Shown here piece by piece: positions 1 to 6,877 of a DNA stretch of 36,524 nucleotides. Both the position numbers and the translations under genes were made by a program. The stretch's first letter is position 1; every line of letters begins with the position of its first letter. The stretch comes from an uncultured Bdellovibrio sp. (lineage in GTDB: Bacteria > Bdellovibrionota > Bdellovibrionia > Bdellovibrionales > Bdellovibrionaceae): the NCBI RefSeq assembly GCF_946478835.1, contig NZ_CAMLDV010000016.1, positions 1 to 36,524 of the forward strand, given 5' to 3'. The notes under the pieces were generated by a model. That model was not told the origin of the DNA and searched no databases. It saw only the letters and a program-made list of their open reading frames with translations.

Positions 1-626
1 AACATCCTTACAGCGTTCTTTTGCTCGACGAGATTGAGAAAGCTCATCCTGATGTGACAAATGTGCTGTTGCAAGTGATGGATGCCGGACGACTCACCGA
101 CAGCAATGGACGCGTGGCTGACTTTAAAAATGTGATCATCGTCATGACATCCAACGCCGGGGCCTTAGAAACTTCGCGCGGCACGATTGGCATGGTGGAA
201 GAAAATCGCAGTTCTCTTTCGATGGATGCGATTAAAAAAGCGTTCTCGCCAGAGTTTATCAATCGTTTGGATGCCGTTGTTTCCTTCCGCGATTTGTCGG
301 AAGATATGGTTCTTAAGATCACTCAGAAATTCGTGGATGAGCTTAAGATGGTTCTTCTAGAGAAAAAAGTAGAACTGAATGTTTCTCAAGAAGTAATTAA
401 GTGGCTAATGAAAAAAGGCTACGACAAAGTTTACGGAGCGCGCCCCTTGGCTCGCGTTGTGGACGAACATCTGAAAAAAGCTCTGGTCGACGAACTTCTT
501 TTTGGACGTCTTGTCGACGGTGGACGTGTCAATGTGGAACTGGAAAAAGATATTTTGAAGTTCCATTTTAGCACCACCCCTAACGGCACTGGTCAAAAGA
601 ATCAAAAGCAACCTGTCACGACGTGA
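1..626 (+). CDS. clpA: ATP-dependent Clp protease ATP-binding subunit ClpA, C-terminal part (5' end outside window)
   Basis: The frame is open from base 3, reading HPYSVLLLDEIEKAHPDV, so this is the end of a longer gene. What remains is the second AAA+ module of an Hsp100 unfoldase: the Walker B run LLLDE at the very start, the sensor-1 stretch VIIVMTSNAGA, the FINRLD arginine-finger region, and the C-terminal small domain with the sensor-2 motif GARPLARV. The ending KKALVDELLFGRLVDGG matches the ClpA form rather than ClpB or ClpC. ClpA hands unfolded substrates to the ClpP peptidase in the cytosol. The last 20 or so residues are a polar Gln/Asn/Thr tail. Neither clpP nor clpS is visible here; they may lie upstream. 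Family assignment is firm; ClpA over ClpC rests on the C-terminal sequence. Confidence 0.93.
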   Translation, partial: HPYSVLLLDEIEKAHPDVTNVLLQVMDAGRLTDSNGRVADFKNVIIVMTSNAGALETSRGTIGMVEENRSSLSMDAIKKAFSPEFINRLDAVVSFRDLSEDMVLKITQKFVDELKMVLLEKKVELNVSQEVIKWLMKKGYDKVYGARPLARVVDEHLKKALVDELLFGRLVDGGRVNVELEKDILKFHFSTTPNGTGQKNQKQPVTT

Positions 627-636
627 TGTGATGGCA

Positions 637-665
637 TTGACATTCCTTTTAGAGTTATCATTATT
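637..665 (+). promoter_or_regulatory. Candidate sigma-70 promoter for htpX
   Basis: TTGACA at 637-642 is a perfect -35 box, followed after 16-18 bases by a T/A-rich stretch (CATTAT at 659-664 or TTATTA at 661-666) that can serve as -10. Transcription would begin near 671-674, about 22 bases before the htpX start codon at 696. The -10 is weak, so the exact start is uncertain. Confidence 0.5.
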
Positions 666-685
666 AATAGTGTGACTCTAAAAGG
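645..685 (+). repeat. Perfect 11-bp inverted repeat over the htpX promoter and ribosome binding site
   Basis: CCTTTTAGAGT (645-655) and ACTCTAAAAGG (675-685) are exact reverse complements separated by 19 bases. The right arm includes the AAAAGG of the htpX Shine-Dalgarno sequence; the left arm sits in the promoter spacer. In a transcript reading through from clpA the hairpin would hide the ribosome binding site. In a transcript from the promoter at 637 the left arm is absent, so the same repeat would act as a DNA operator instead. There is no T-tract, so it is not a standard terminator. Confidence 0.6.
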
Positions 686-695
686 AGTGAACTTA

Positions 696-1592
696 ATGGC
701 ATTTCTAAAACGTATTGGCTTATTTATTCTCACAAACATTCTTGTGATCACTACCATCGGCATTGTTTGGTCTTTGGTAAGCCGCTTCTTGGGCCTTGCA
801 GGTCTTAACTCTTACATTCCGTTCCTCATGGCGTTCTGCTTGGTTTGGGGTATGGGTGGCGCCTTCATCTCTTTGCTGATGTCAAAGTGGATGGCGAAAA
901 TGTTCCATGGCGTGAAAGTCATTGAACCCAACAATCCAAATCCTGAACTTCGCGCACTCGTAAATAAAGTTCATGAGCTTGCTCGCCGCGCACAGATTTC
1001 AAAAATGCCAGAGGTTGGTATTTACGAATCTATCGACATCAACGCCTTCGCAACAGGTCCTTCAAAAAACAATTCTCTTGTGGCCGTGTCCACAGGACTT
1101 TTGCAGAGAATGAATGACAAAGAAGTCGAAGGTGTTCTTGCCCACGAGATCGCCCACGTTGCTAACGGCGACATGGTCACAATGACTTTGATCCAAGGTA
1201 TTGTGAATGCGTTTGCGATGTTCTTCTCTCGTATTCTTGCCAACATCGTGGCTTCCAACGTGGACGAAAAATTCCGTGAGATTGTGCGCTTTGCCGTCAC
1301 GATCTTGGGCGATATCGCGTTCACATTGCTAGGCTCTATCGTTGTGAATTACTTCTCTCGCCGTCGTGAATTCCGTGCGGATGCCGGCGGAGCTAAATAC
1401 TCTTCTCGTGAGAACATGATTGCGGCTCTTCAAAAGCTTAAGGCTGTTTATGAATTGCCAATTCCACCAGAAGAGGGGGCAACAGCAACACTGATGATTT
1501 CAAACCGCGACAAAGGTGGTCTTGCTAAGTTGTTCATGACTCACCCACCGCTTGAGACTCGCATCAAAGCTTTGCAAACAGGCCGTCTGTAA
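696..1592 (+). CDS. htpX: HtpX-type membrane zinc metalloprotease (M48)
   Basis: This is a 298-residue inner-membrane protease with an N-terminal hydrophobic pair (FILTNILVITTIGIVWSLV and the IPFLMAFCLVWGMGGAFISL region), the zinc motif HEIAH at residues 150-154, further hydrophobic segments after the active site, and the downstream RREFRADAGGAKY stretch that supplies the third zinc ligand in M48 enzymes. HtpX degrades misfolded membrane proteins with the catalytic site facing the cytosol. The ATG at 696 was chosen over an in-frame GTG at 672 because AAAGGAG precedes it at good spacing and the protein then begins MAFLKRIGLF, as in other HtpX proteins. It directly follows clpA, another quality-control gene, and has its own candidate promoter overlapped by an inverted repeat. 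Confidence 0.95.
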   Translation: MAFLKRIGLFILTNILVITTIGIVWSLVSRFLGLAGLNSYIPFLMAFCLVWGMGGAFISLLMSKWMAKMFHGVKVIEPNNPNPELRALVNKVHELARRAQISKMPEVGIYESIDINAFATGPSKNNSLVAVSTGLLQRMNDKEVEGVLAHEIAHVANGDMVTMTLIQGIVNAFAMFFSRILANIVASNVDEKFREIVRFAVTILGDIAFTLLGSIVVNYFSRRREFRADAGGAKYSSRENMIAALQKLKAVYELPIPPEEGATATLMISNRDKGGLAKLFMTHPPLETRIKALQTGRL

Positions 1593-1608
1593 GCTTGTTC
1601 TTTTCTTC

Positions 1609-1666
1609 GAAAGGGCGTAGCCTAACAGGGCTATGCCTCGAATTATAATCGCCCTTTCTTTTTTTT
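1609..1666 (+). terminator. Terminator-shaped hairpin with T8 tract overlapping the slt start
   Basis: GAAAGGGCG (1609-1617) pairs with CGCCCTTTC (1650-1658), followed at once by eight T (1659-1666). A smaller stem TAGCC/GGCTA (1618-1622 and 1629-1633) nests inside. The shape is that of an intrinsic terminator for htpX, but the right arm and T-tract are codons 6-12 of the next gene, and the inner stem includes the A of its ATG. Confidence 0.6.
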
Positions 1667-3795
1667 CAGTTCTCATGGGTTGTGCGACAACTTCGCGCTT
1701 TGATACGCGTATTGATAAGCGCCTTACACCACCCATTCCTAATTTCTTAAGCAAATGGAAATCAGCACCTCTTTCTGATTTAGAAAAATTAGAAGTCGGA
1801 GCTAAAGAAGACAATATTCGTTGGTGGAAAACCTACACTGTTGCTTTGGCAAAAAAAGAAACTGCACCTGAGCAATCTTGCGAAGGCTTTAAAGGTCTTT
1901 CAACGGAACATGATTTCCCTTTGCATGATTTAGCTCTTCTTCGCGCTTATGAAGTTTGTCCCGTGAAAGAAAAACTCACAGAGCTTCCTGGCAATGTGGC
2001 CCCTTGGTATCGCGATCTTTACGTAGATATCAAGCTGAAGGAAGCACTCGAAACAGAAGATCTGCGCGACGATCTTTCCGCTTACATTGAAAAAGCCAAA
2101 CTTGAGAGCAGTAAAAAAAATAAAGAAGAACTTTATTTGAAAGCTCTTTTGATCGCGCAAAAACTGGAAGCGAAAGAGGATGTCGCCCAAATTCAAACGC
2201 AGCTTTATAAAAACTCTCCCCGTTTAAATCCGCTTCCGACATTCCGTGATCTTAGCAGTGTGGCTTCGGACTATCGCTTTCATCGCGATTTTGATGAAGC
2301 TTTAAAAACCTACAAAAAAATCTTAGCCTCAAAACAAGCGACAACGGATGACAGCTTTCAGGCTTTAAAAAACGTCCGTCAAACTTACAAAGTGGCGCAA
2401 CGTCGTAGCGAGTACATCAACGCCACAGCGGATCTTGTGAATTGGGCAAAAAAACAATTCCAGCAAAATAAAAAAGACCGTCGTGCGATTGCGCGCTATC
2501 ACGACGCTCAAGTTCTTTTTGCCAAAACTCTTTGGACCGAAGATCAAACATCGCAAGCCGTGAAAGTTTTAAATGAAACCCACCGTCTGCTTCGCGGTCT
2601 TTATCCGATGGATGAGGTTTACTTTATCTTAGGTCGTATCGACGAAGAAAAAGGAAACTTCACCAAAGCTCTTGAATACTTCGAGGCAAGCTATCAGCAA
2701 CCGATCAGCCTTCCTGGTCTGCGCGATAAAATCTCTTGGTTAAAATCTTGGAACTACTACAAGTTAGAAAAATGGGAAGATGCAAGAAATAGCTTCCAGC
2801 AGATGAAAGAACTTGTGAAAGATCCGGCGGATAAAGCCCGCGCCCGATTTTGGTTGGCTCGTTCTTTTGCTAAGCTCAATCAAAACGCAGAAGCCACAGC
2901 TGAATTGCAAACTCTTGTTAAAGAAGATCCACTGGGATATTACGGCGTTATTGCCGTTCGCGAACAAAAACAATACTTCCCACCTTTAAAAGTCGACCAC
3001 AAAGAGCTTGAGGGCTTAAGTCTGCTTGGCGTGGGCGAACTGGATCCTCAAACTCGTTTGAATACCGAGTGGCTTATTGCTGTGAATGAAAAACCATTCG
3101 CAGAAAAAGTTCTTAACGGTGCCGCTGAAGATCTTAGAAAACGCAATGTCACTGCCGAAGACACATGGCTTGCAATGTCTTCCGGTTACGCTCGCACAGG
3201 GCTTTACTTACCTTTATTCTCGACAATTGGAGCTCTTCAACCTGAAGTAAAAGATCGCTTGCTTAATGACCATCCTGATCTTTTATTCCCGCAAGCTTTC
3301 GGTGACATCATCGCCGATGCTTCTCAAAAAAGTGGCATTCCTCAAGAGTTTATTTTCTCCATCATCCGTCAAGAGTCGGCGTTCAATCCCGAAGCTCGCA
3401 GCCCCGTGGATGCCTTCGGCTTGATGCAACTTTTGCCGAGTGTCGCTAAGCAGCTCGCAAAACAGAACTCTTTACCTTACAGCGAGGCTTTGGATTTGTT
3501 TAAGCCTGAAATCAATATTCCACTGGGTGCATTTGAACTAAAGACCTTGATGAAAAAGTATAACAACCAATTCATCTTGGCGGTTTCTGGTTACAATGCG
3601 AACGATGGAGCTATTCGTGGATGGCTTAAGACCCGCTACAGAGACGACTCTGTCGAGTTTATTGAAGAAGTTCCTTACGAAGAAACGCGTGCCTACATCA
3701 AACTTGTGATGAGAAATTATGTGTTCTATCAAAGATTGCTGAATCCAGAAAAAAGCACTCAGTTCCCTGAAGAGCTTCTGGCTCTTAAAAAATAA
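1633..3795 (+). CDS. Slt-type lytic transglycosylase lipoprotein
   Basis: A 720-residue exported protein that probably cleaves the MurNAc-GlcNAc bond of peptidoglycan to give 1,6-anhydro products. It begins with a lipoprotein signal (LMGC, Cys17), so it is likely outer-membrane anchored rather than soluble like E. coli Slt70. Residues about 60-540 are helical repeats of the superhelical Slt70/TPR kind, for example YFILGRIDEEKGNFTKALEY. The C-terminal catalytic domain (about 555-690) has IIRQESAFNP with catalytic Glu581, then DAFGLMQLLPSVA and AVSGYNANDGA, all signature motifs of family 1 lytic transglycosylases. Only one start fits the signal peptide. No well-spaced Shine-Dalgarno is present (AGGG ends 2 bases before the ATG), and the start lies in a hairpin. 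Confidence 0.9.
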   Translation: MPRIIIALSFFSVLMGCATTSRFDTRIDKRLTPPIPNFLSKWKSAPLSDLEKLEVGAKEDNIRWWKTYTVALAKKETAPEQSCEGFKGLSTEHDFPLHDLALLRAYEVCPVKEKLTELPGNVAPWYRDLYVDIKLKEALETEDLRDDLSAYIEKAKLESSKKNKEELYLKALLIAQKLEAKEDVAQIQTQLYKNSPRLNPLPTFRDLSSVASDYRFHRDFDEALKTYKKILASKQATTDDSFQALKNVRQTYKVAQRRSEYINATADLVNWAKKQFQQNKKDRRAIARYHDAQVLFAKTLWTEDQTSQAVKVLNETHRLLRGLYPMDEVYFILGRIDEEKGNFTKALEYFEASYQQPISLPGLRDKISWLKSWNYYKLEKWEDARNSFQQMKELVKDPADKARARFWLARSFAKLNQNAEATAELQTLVKEDPLGYYGVIAVREQKQYFPPLKVDHKELEGLSLLGVGELDPQTRLNTEWLIAVNEKPFAEKVLNGAAEDLRKRNVTAEDTWLAMSSGYARTGLYLPLFSTIGALQPEVKDRLLNDHPDLLFPQAFGDIIADASQKSGIPQEFIFSIIRQESAFNPEARSPVDAFGLMQLLPSVAKQLAKQNSLPYSEALDLFKPEINIPLGAFELKTLMKKYNNQFILAVSGYNANDGAIRGWLKTRYRDDSVEFIEEVPYEETRAYIKLVMRNYVFYQRLLNPEKSTQFPEELLALKK

Positions 3796-3802
3796 GAGGC
3801 TT

Positions 3803-3837
3803 CCTTAGTCTAATCTCATTTTGATACAAGACTAAGG
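3803..3837. terminator. 9-bp inverted repeat after the transglycosylase gene
   Basis: CCTTAGTCT (3803-3811) and AGACTAAGG (3829-3837) are perfect reverse complements with a 17-base loop, beginning 8 bases after the stop. No T-tract follows, so termination is only suggested by position; it could also be an operator for the subtilase gene. Confidence 0.45.
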
Positions 3838-3923
3838 GCCTTGATCTCGCGGAAAAACCGAAAAGACTATTATGAAGGCTCCCCTAAACACCGATAAGAA
3901 ATGGTGGAGAAAGGGGAAAATTC

Positions 3924-5309
3924 ATGTTTTCTCGCAAAGTGTGGATTGCAGCAGCATGTGTCGGTTTGGTTTTCTTTGGCGGTTTAGGGATTTATCTCTA
4001 TTCAACAGAATCGTCATCTCCATCACGCACACAAAGTTCGAGCAAAAAAGATAGCAATCGTATTTTTGAAAACTCTTTCATCACTTCCAAAACAGACAAA
4101 GTCGAAGACGAGCCGAGCGCTCTTTTCAACGACCCTGCGATCAGCCAAGCTTGGGGATTAAAAAAATCCGATGCGGCTCGTGCATGGTCTGTGACTAAAG
4201 GCAGCCGCGATATCGTCGTTGCCGTGATCGATACAGGTATTGATGTTAAACACGAAGACTTAGCTCACAATCTTTGGAGAAACCCTGGCGAGACAGGCAA
4301 AGATGCTCAAGGCCGCGACAAAGCAACAAACGGTATTGACGACGACGGCAACGGTTTTGTCGACGACGTTTACGGTTGGAACTTTGTTAGCAACAATCCA
4401 AAACTCGATGACAATCACGGTCACGGAACTCATATCGCAGGAATCATTGGCTCTGAAGCTGGAAACGGAAAAGGTATTACGGGCATCGCTCCTGAAGTGA
4501 GCTTGATGATTCTTAAATACTACGATCCAAAAGTTCCAGGCACAGACAATTTGAAAAACACAGTGGCAGCCATTAAGTACGCTGTGAAAATGGGCGCAAA
4601 TATTATTAACTATTCTGGTGGCGGAACGGAGTTCTCTCAAGAAGAGCACGACGCTATTGCCGAAGCTCAGAAAAAAGGAATTCTATTTGTCGCAGCTGCG
4701 GGGAATGAAAGATCGAATTCCGATCAGTATCACTACTATCCTGCCGATTACAAATTAAGCAATATCATCTCTGTAACAGCGATTGATCCTTCGATCCAAG
4801 TTCTTGCGTCTTCGAACTATGGCGTTGAGACGGTGGACATCGCAGCTCCGGGACAAAATATTCTTTCCTGCCTTCCGGGAAGTTCTTATGGATATATGAC
4901 TGGAACATCACAAGCAACCGCGTTTGTGACAGGTGCTGCGGCTTTGGTAATGGCTCACAAACAGTCTTTTAAAGCCGAAGACGTGAAAAAATATATTCTT
5001 GCAACTGGAGACGCGCAAACTCAGTTGGCGTCAAAAACAAGAACGTCTCGTCAGCTCAATCTCTACAAAGCTTTGACGATCTTAGATCAAGGCGTTTCTT
5101 CTTCAGGTGGTGTTGCCCTAAATCCGCAGAATTTGAAATTCACTGTTGATCCCAACGACACGAATACCAAAGATGCGATTGATGACGGTATCGACCCAAC
5201 AGCCAAAGAGATGACCCACTTCGGAAAATCTTTGATCGACGCCATCGGTACGGGCTCTAAAGTGCGCCCAACAAAACTCGGTACAAAACAAGGAACGGAA
5301 GGGTTTTAA
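3924..5309 (+). CDS. S8 subtilisin-like serine protease, membrane-anchored or exported
   Basis: A 461-residue protease of the subtilase family. The N-terminus is a signal or anchor helix (WIAAACVGLVFFGGLGIYLY) followed by a Ser/Lys-rich linker. The catalytic triad is complete: Asp103 in VIDTGID, His167 in GHGTHIAGI and Ser329 in GTSQATAFVTG. The oxyanion-hole Asn is in FVAAAGNE. A Ca-binding-like acidic stretch (IDDDGNGFVDDVYGWNF) follows the Asp motif, as in fervidolysin-like subtilases. The C-terminal 60 residues after the protease domain are polar and unassigned. GGAGAAAGGGG precedes the ATG. The stop lies within the loop of a terminator. Extracellular or periplasmic hydrolysis of prey or envelope protein is plausible but inferred. 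Confidence 0.93.
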   Translation: MFSRKVWIAAACVGLVFFGGLGIYLYSTESSSPSRTQSSSKKDSNRIFENSFITSKTDKVEDEPSALFNDPAISQAWGLKKSDAARAWSVTKGSRDIVVAVIDTGIDVKHEDLAHNLWRNPGETGKDAQGRDKATNGIDDDGNGFVDDVYGWNFVSNNPKLDDNHGHGTHIAGIIGSEAGNGKGITGIAPEVSLMILKYYDPKVPGTDNLKNTVAAIKYAVKMGANIINYSGGGTEFSQEEHDAIAEAQKKGILFVAAAGNERSNSDQYHYYPADYKLSNIISVTAIDPSIQVLASSNYGVETVDIAAPGQNILSCLPGSSYGYMTGTSQATAFVTGAAALVMAHKQSFKAEDVKKYILATGDAQTQLASKTRTSRQLNLYKALTILDQGVSSSGGVALNPQNLKFTVDPNDTNTKDAIDDGIDPTAKEMTHFGKSLIDAIGTGSKVRPTKLGTKQGTEGF

Positions 5310-5324
5310 TCCCTTCCCTTTTTA
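5297..5324 (+). terminator. Intrinsic terminator of the subtilase gene
   Basis: GGAAGGG (5297-5303), a 7-base loop and CCCTTCC (5311-5317) form a GC-rich stem followed by CTTTTTAT. The left arm is inside the last codons of the protease and the stop codon is in the loop. Confidence 0.75.
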
Positions 5325-5413
5325 TACCTCCGCCTTTCGGATTTCAAACTACAATATAACCCATTAAATCTACTAGGGAATCCCCCCCCGAAATTTGCAT
5401 TTACAAAATGAAA

Positions 5414-5450
5414 TTTACTAATTGTACGCAATAGCGTATACTTATGGAGG
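5414..5450 (+). promoter_or_regulatory. Promoter and palindromic operator of the toxin-antitoxin module
   Basis: TTTACT (5414-5419), a 17-base spacer and TATACT (5437-5442) form a good sigma-70 promoter. The palindrome TACGC-AATA-GCGTA (5425-5438) lies in the spacer and touches the -10, where the HTH antitoxin would be expected to bind and repress. GGAGG at 5446-5450 is the toxin ribosome binding site. The -10 is so near to it that the mRNA leader must be very short. Confidence 0.6.
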
Positions 5451-5457
5451 TTTCATC

Positions 5458-5772
5458 TTGAAAACGATGTTTTCATTGTTGAAGACGGACCATTTTGAAG
5501 AATGGTTGAAACGGCAGGATCGAGAAACTCAAGCGAAAATCCAAATGCGCCTAGACAGGATTGCCCTTGATAGCCACTTCGGAGTCATGAAGTTTTTCGA
5601 CGGACTTATTGAACTTAAGTGGAAGTCCGGCTTGAGAGTTTACATCGCACGCGTGGAAAGCAAATTAATCGTAATATTAGCTGGAGGAACAAAACATGGC
5701 CAAAGCAAAGACATTGAAAAAGCAAAAAAGCTCCTCAAAGAAATCAAAGCCCGTGGTTTTAGCTTCACATAA
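5458..5772 (+). CDS. RelE/HigB-like toxin (addiction module killer protein family)
   Basis: A 104-residue basic protein with the fold pattern of the RelE/ParE superfamily. The run IELKWKSGLRVYIAR followed by a hydrophobic strand, LAGGTKHGQSKDIEKAKKL, matches the killer-protein group in which a GG-K-x-x-Q-x-x-DI-x-x-A motif closes the domain. Such toxins are usually ribosome-dependent mRNA endonucleases. The TTG at 5458 was chosen because GGAGG sits 7 bases upstream; an ATG at 5467 is the alternative. The longer frame back to 5422 starts inside the operator and is unlikely. The toxin gene comes first and overlaps the antitoxin by 77 bases, the toxin-first order of HigBA systems. Confidence 0.85.
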   Translation: MKTMFSLLKTDHFEEWLKRQDRETQAKIQMRLDRIALDSHFGVMKFFDGLIELKWKSGLRVYIARVESKLIVILAGGTKHGQSKDIEKAKKLLKEIKARGFSFT

Positions 5773-6019
5773 AGTTCTCGATGAATCTAAGTTAGATAAA
5801 GAAACCCTAAAGTCAATTTTAGCTGAAGCATTGATTGATGGAGACATTGATATGCTGAAAGACGTGCTCATCACCCAAATTCGTCTACAGAACAAAGCTG
5901 ACTTGGTAAGAAAATCAAAACTAGGGCGACAAACGCTTTATGATCTTATTGAAGGAAAACGAGAATTTAATCCCACAGTGAAGACTCTAAGCTCTTTATT
6001 AAAAGCAATTGCTGCGTAG
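5696..6019 (+). CDS. HTH antitoxin of the HigA / addiction-module antidote family
   Basis: A 107-residue protein with an unusually basic, Lys/Ser-rich first 20 residues and a C-terminal helix-turn-helix domain (about 60-107). The recognition segment SKLGRQTLYDLIEGKREFNPTVKTLSSLLKAI is split here as SKLGRQTLYDLIEG, then NPTVKTLSSLLKAI, typical of antidote proteins that neutralise RelE-like toxins and repress their own operon. GGAGGAAC precedes the ATG. The first 77 bases are read in another frame as the toxin C-terminus, and those bases encode the basic tail, which may explain its odd composition. The stop TAG is the left end of a 29-base palindrome shared with the convergent gene. Confidence 0.85.
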   Translation: MAKAKTLKKQKSSSKKSKPVVLASHKVLDESKLDKETLKSILAEALIDGDIDMLKDVLITQIRLQNKADLVRKSKLGRQTLYDLIEGKREFNPTVKTLSSLLKAIAA

Positions 6020-6045
6020 AAAAAGGTACCTGGTACCTTTTTCTA
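6017..6045. terminator. Bidirectional terminator palindrome containing the stop codons of both convergent genes
   Basis: TAGAAAAAGGTACC (6017-6030), one central T, and GGTACCTTTTTCTA (6032-6045) form perfect 14-bp arms. On either strand the stem ends in a five-T run. The outer TAG triplet on each side is the stop codon of the gene arriving from that side. A near copy lies at 16395-16423. Confidence 0.8.
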
Positions 6046-6825
6046 GTCGATGAAATCGGAAAGACTGATCTTGCCGCGGATCATGATGATGAGTCCGGCT
6101 GCCATAAATGCCAGAGCGACGCCGACGCCGATCAAGTTGCGGTGACCTAGATTGATCATGCCTAAAAGAATCAGCAAAGCACTTAGACCGAACGGTCCCC
6201 AGTAAAGATACTTTTGCCACTTTGGACGGACTGGTGCTTCGTTCTTCGCCAAAGGTTTTTGCGAAAGTCCCACCAACATCAGACTGTTGATACGCGCGAT
6301 CATTTGATCACATTGCGGATCCCCGCCTTGAGCGGTTTTTAATTCTTCGTACTTCAATGTTGCGAAACGAAGAGCATCCAATTCGTGACAAGCGCGGATG
6401 AATTCATCGTGAAGACTTTCATTTTCAAAGTTCTCCACCAAGTTCTTCCATTTGCGCACAAGACTTGGTTGGGCTTTCAAACTTGGATCTTTTGGAAGAC
6501 CTTCCAAACGCTCAAAAAGCACGTGGCACGAGTAACACTCTTTCGCGCGACGGCCGTTCAAAGCTCCGCACTTCGGGCATGACTTCATTTCGTGCGCACC
6601 CGGCTCTACCGCGGGCAAAGCCTCTTGATGCTGAGCATCAGTCACAATTGGAGTTTCAGTGACGACTGGAACCATGAAACACAAGACGTTTTGCGGGTCC
6701 GTCGGAGGATATTCGAAACTGAATCGACTCTCACATGAGATGCACTGAAACAGCGGAGTTTCCGAATGAATATCATCACTCGCAACTTCGTACAGCTTGG
6801 CGCATGAGGGGCATCGAATTTTCAT
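6043..6825 (-). CDS. Zinc-ribbon membrane protein of unknown function
   Basis: A 260-residue protein. The N-terminus MKIRCPSCAKLYEVASDDI is an MJ0042-type zinc ribbon (CPSC, then CISC about 23 residues later), and a second ribbon follows near residues 80-105 (CPKCGALNGRRAKECYSCHV). The middle is helical and charged. Two membrane segments close the protein (YWGPFGLSALLILLGMI and VGVALAFMAAGLIIMI). The start at 6825 was chosen because the first zinc ribbon begins there as in relatives; an upstream in-frame start at 6879 would overlap lnt. No Shine-Dalgarno is visible. It is divergent from lnt with a 52-base gap. Function unknown; a sensor or assembly role is speculation. Confidence 0.8.
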   Translation of the reverse strand: MKIRCPSCAKLYEVASDDIHSETPLFQCISCESRFSFEYPPTDPQNVLCFMVPVVTETPIVTDAQHQEALPAVEPGAHEMKSCPKCGALNGRRAKECYSCHVLFERLEGLPKDPSLKAQPSLVRKWKNLVENFENESLHDEFIRACHELDALRFATLKYEELKTAQGGDPQCDQMIARINSLMLVGLSQKPLAKNEAPVRPKWQKYLYWGPFGLSALLILLGMINLGHRNLIGVGVALAFMAAGLIIMIRGKISLSDFID

Positions 6826-6877
6826 TTTCGTCGTTAAATTCACAGTGGACTCACTCACTCTTTGTGTTACTAATACC

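Noticed and set aside
4260..4649. 129-residue minus-strand frame inside the subtilase gene
   Set aside because: It is antisense to the catalytic core, which has the full Asp-His-Ser triad; no start signal.
5383..5390. Run of eight C before the toxin-antitoxin promoter
   Set aside because: A simple homopolymer outside any gene; no evidence of phase-variable function.
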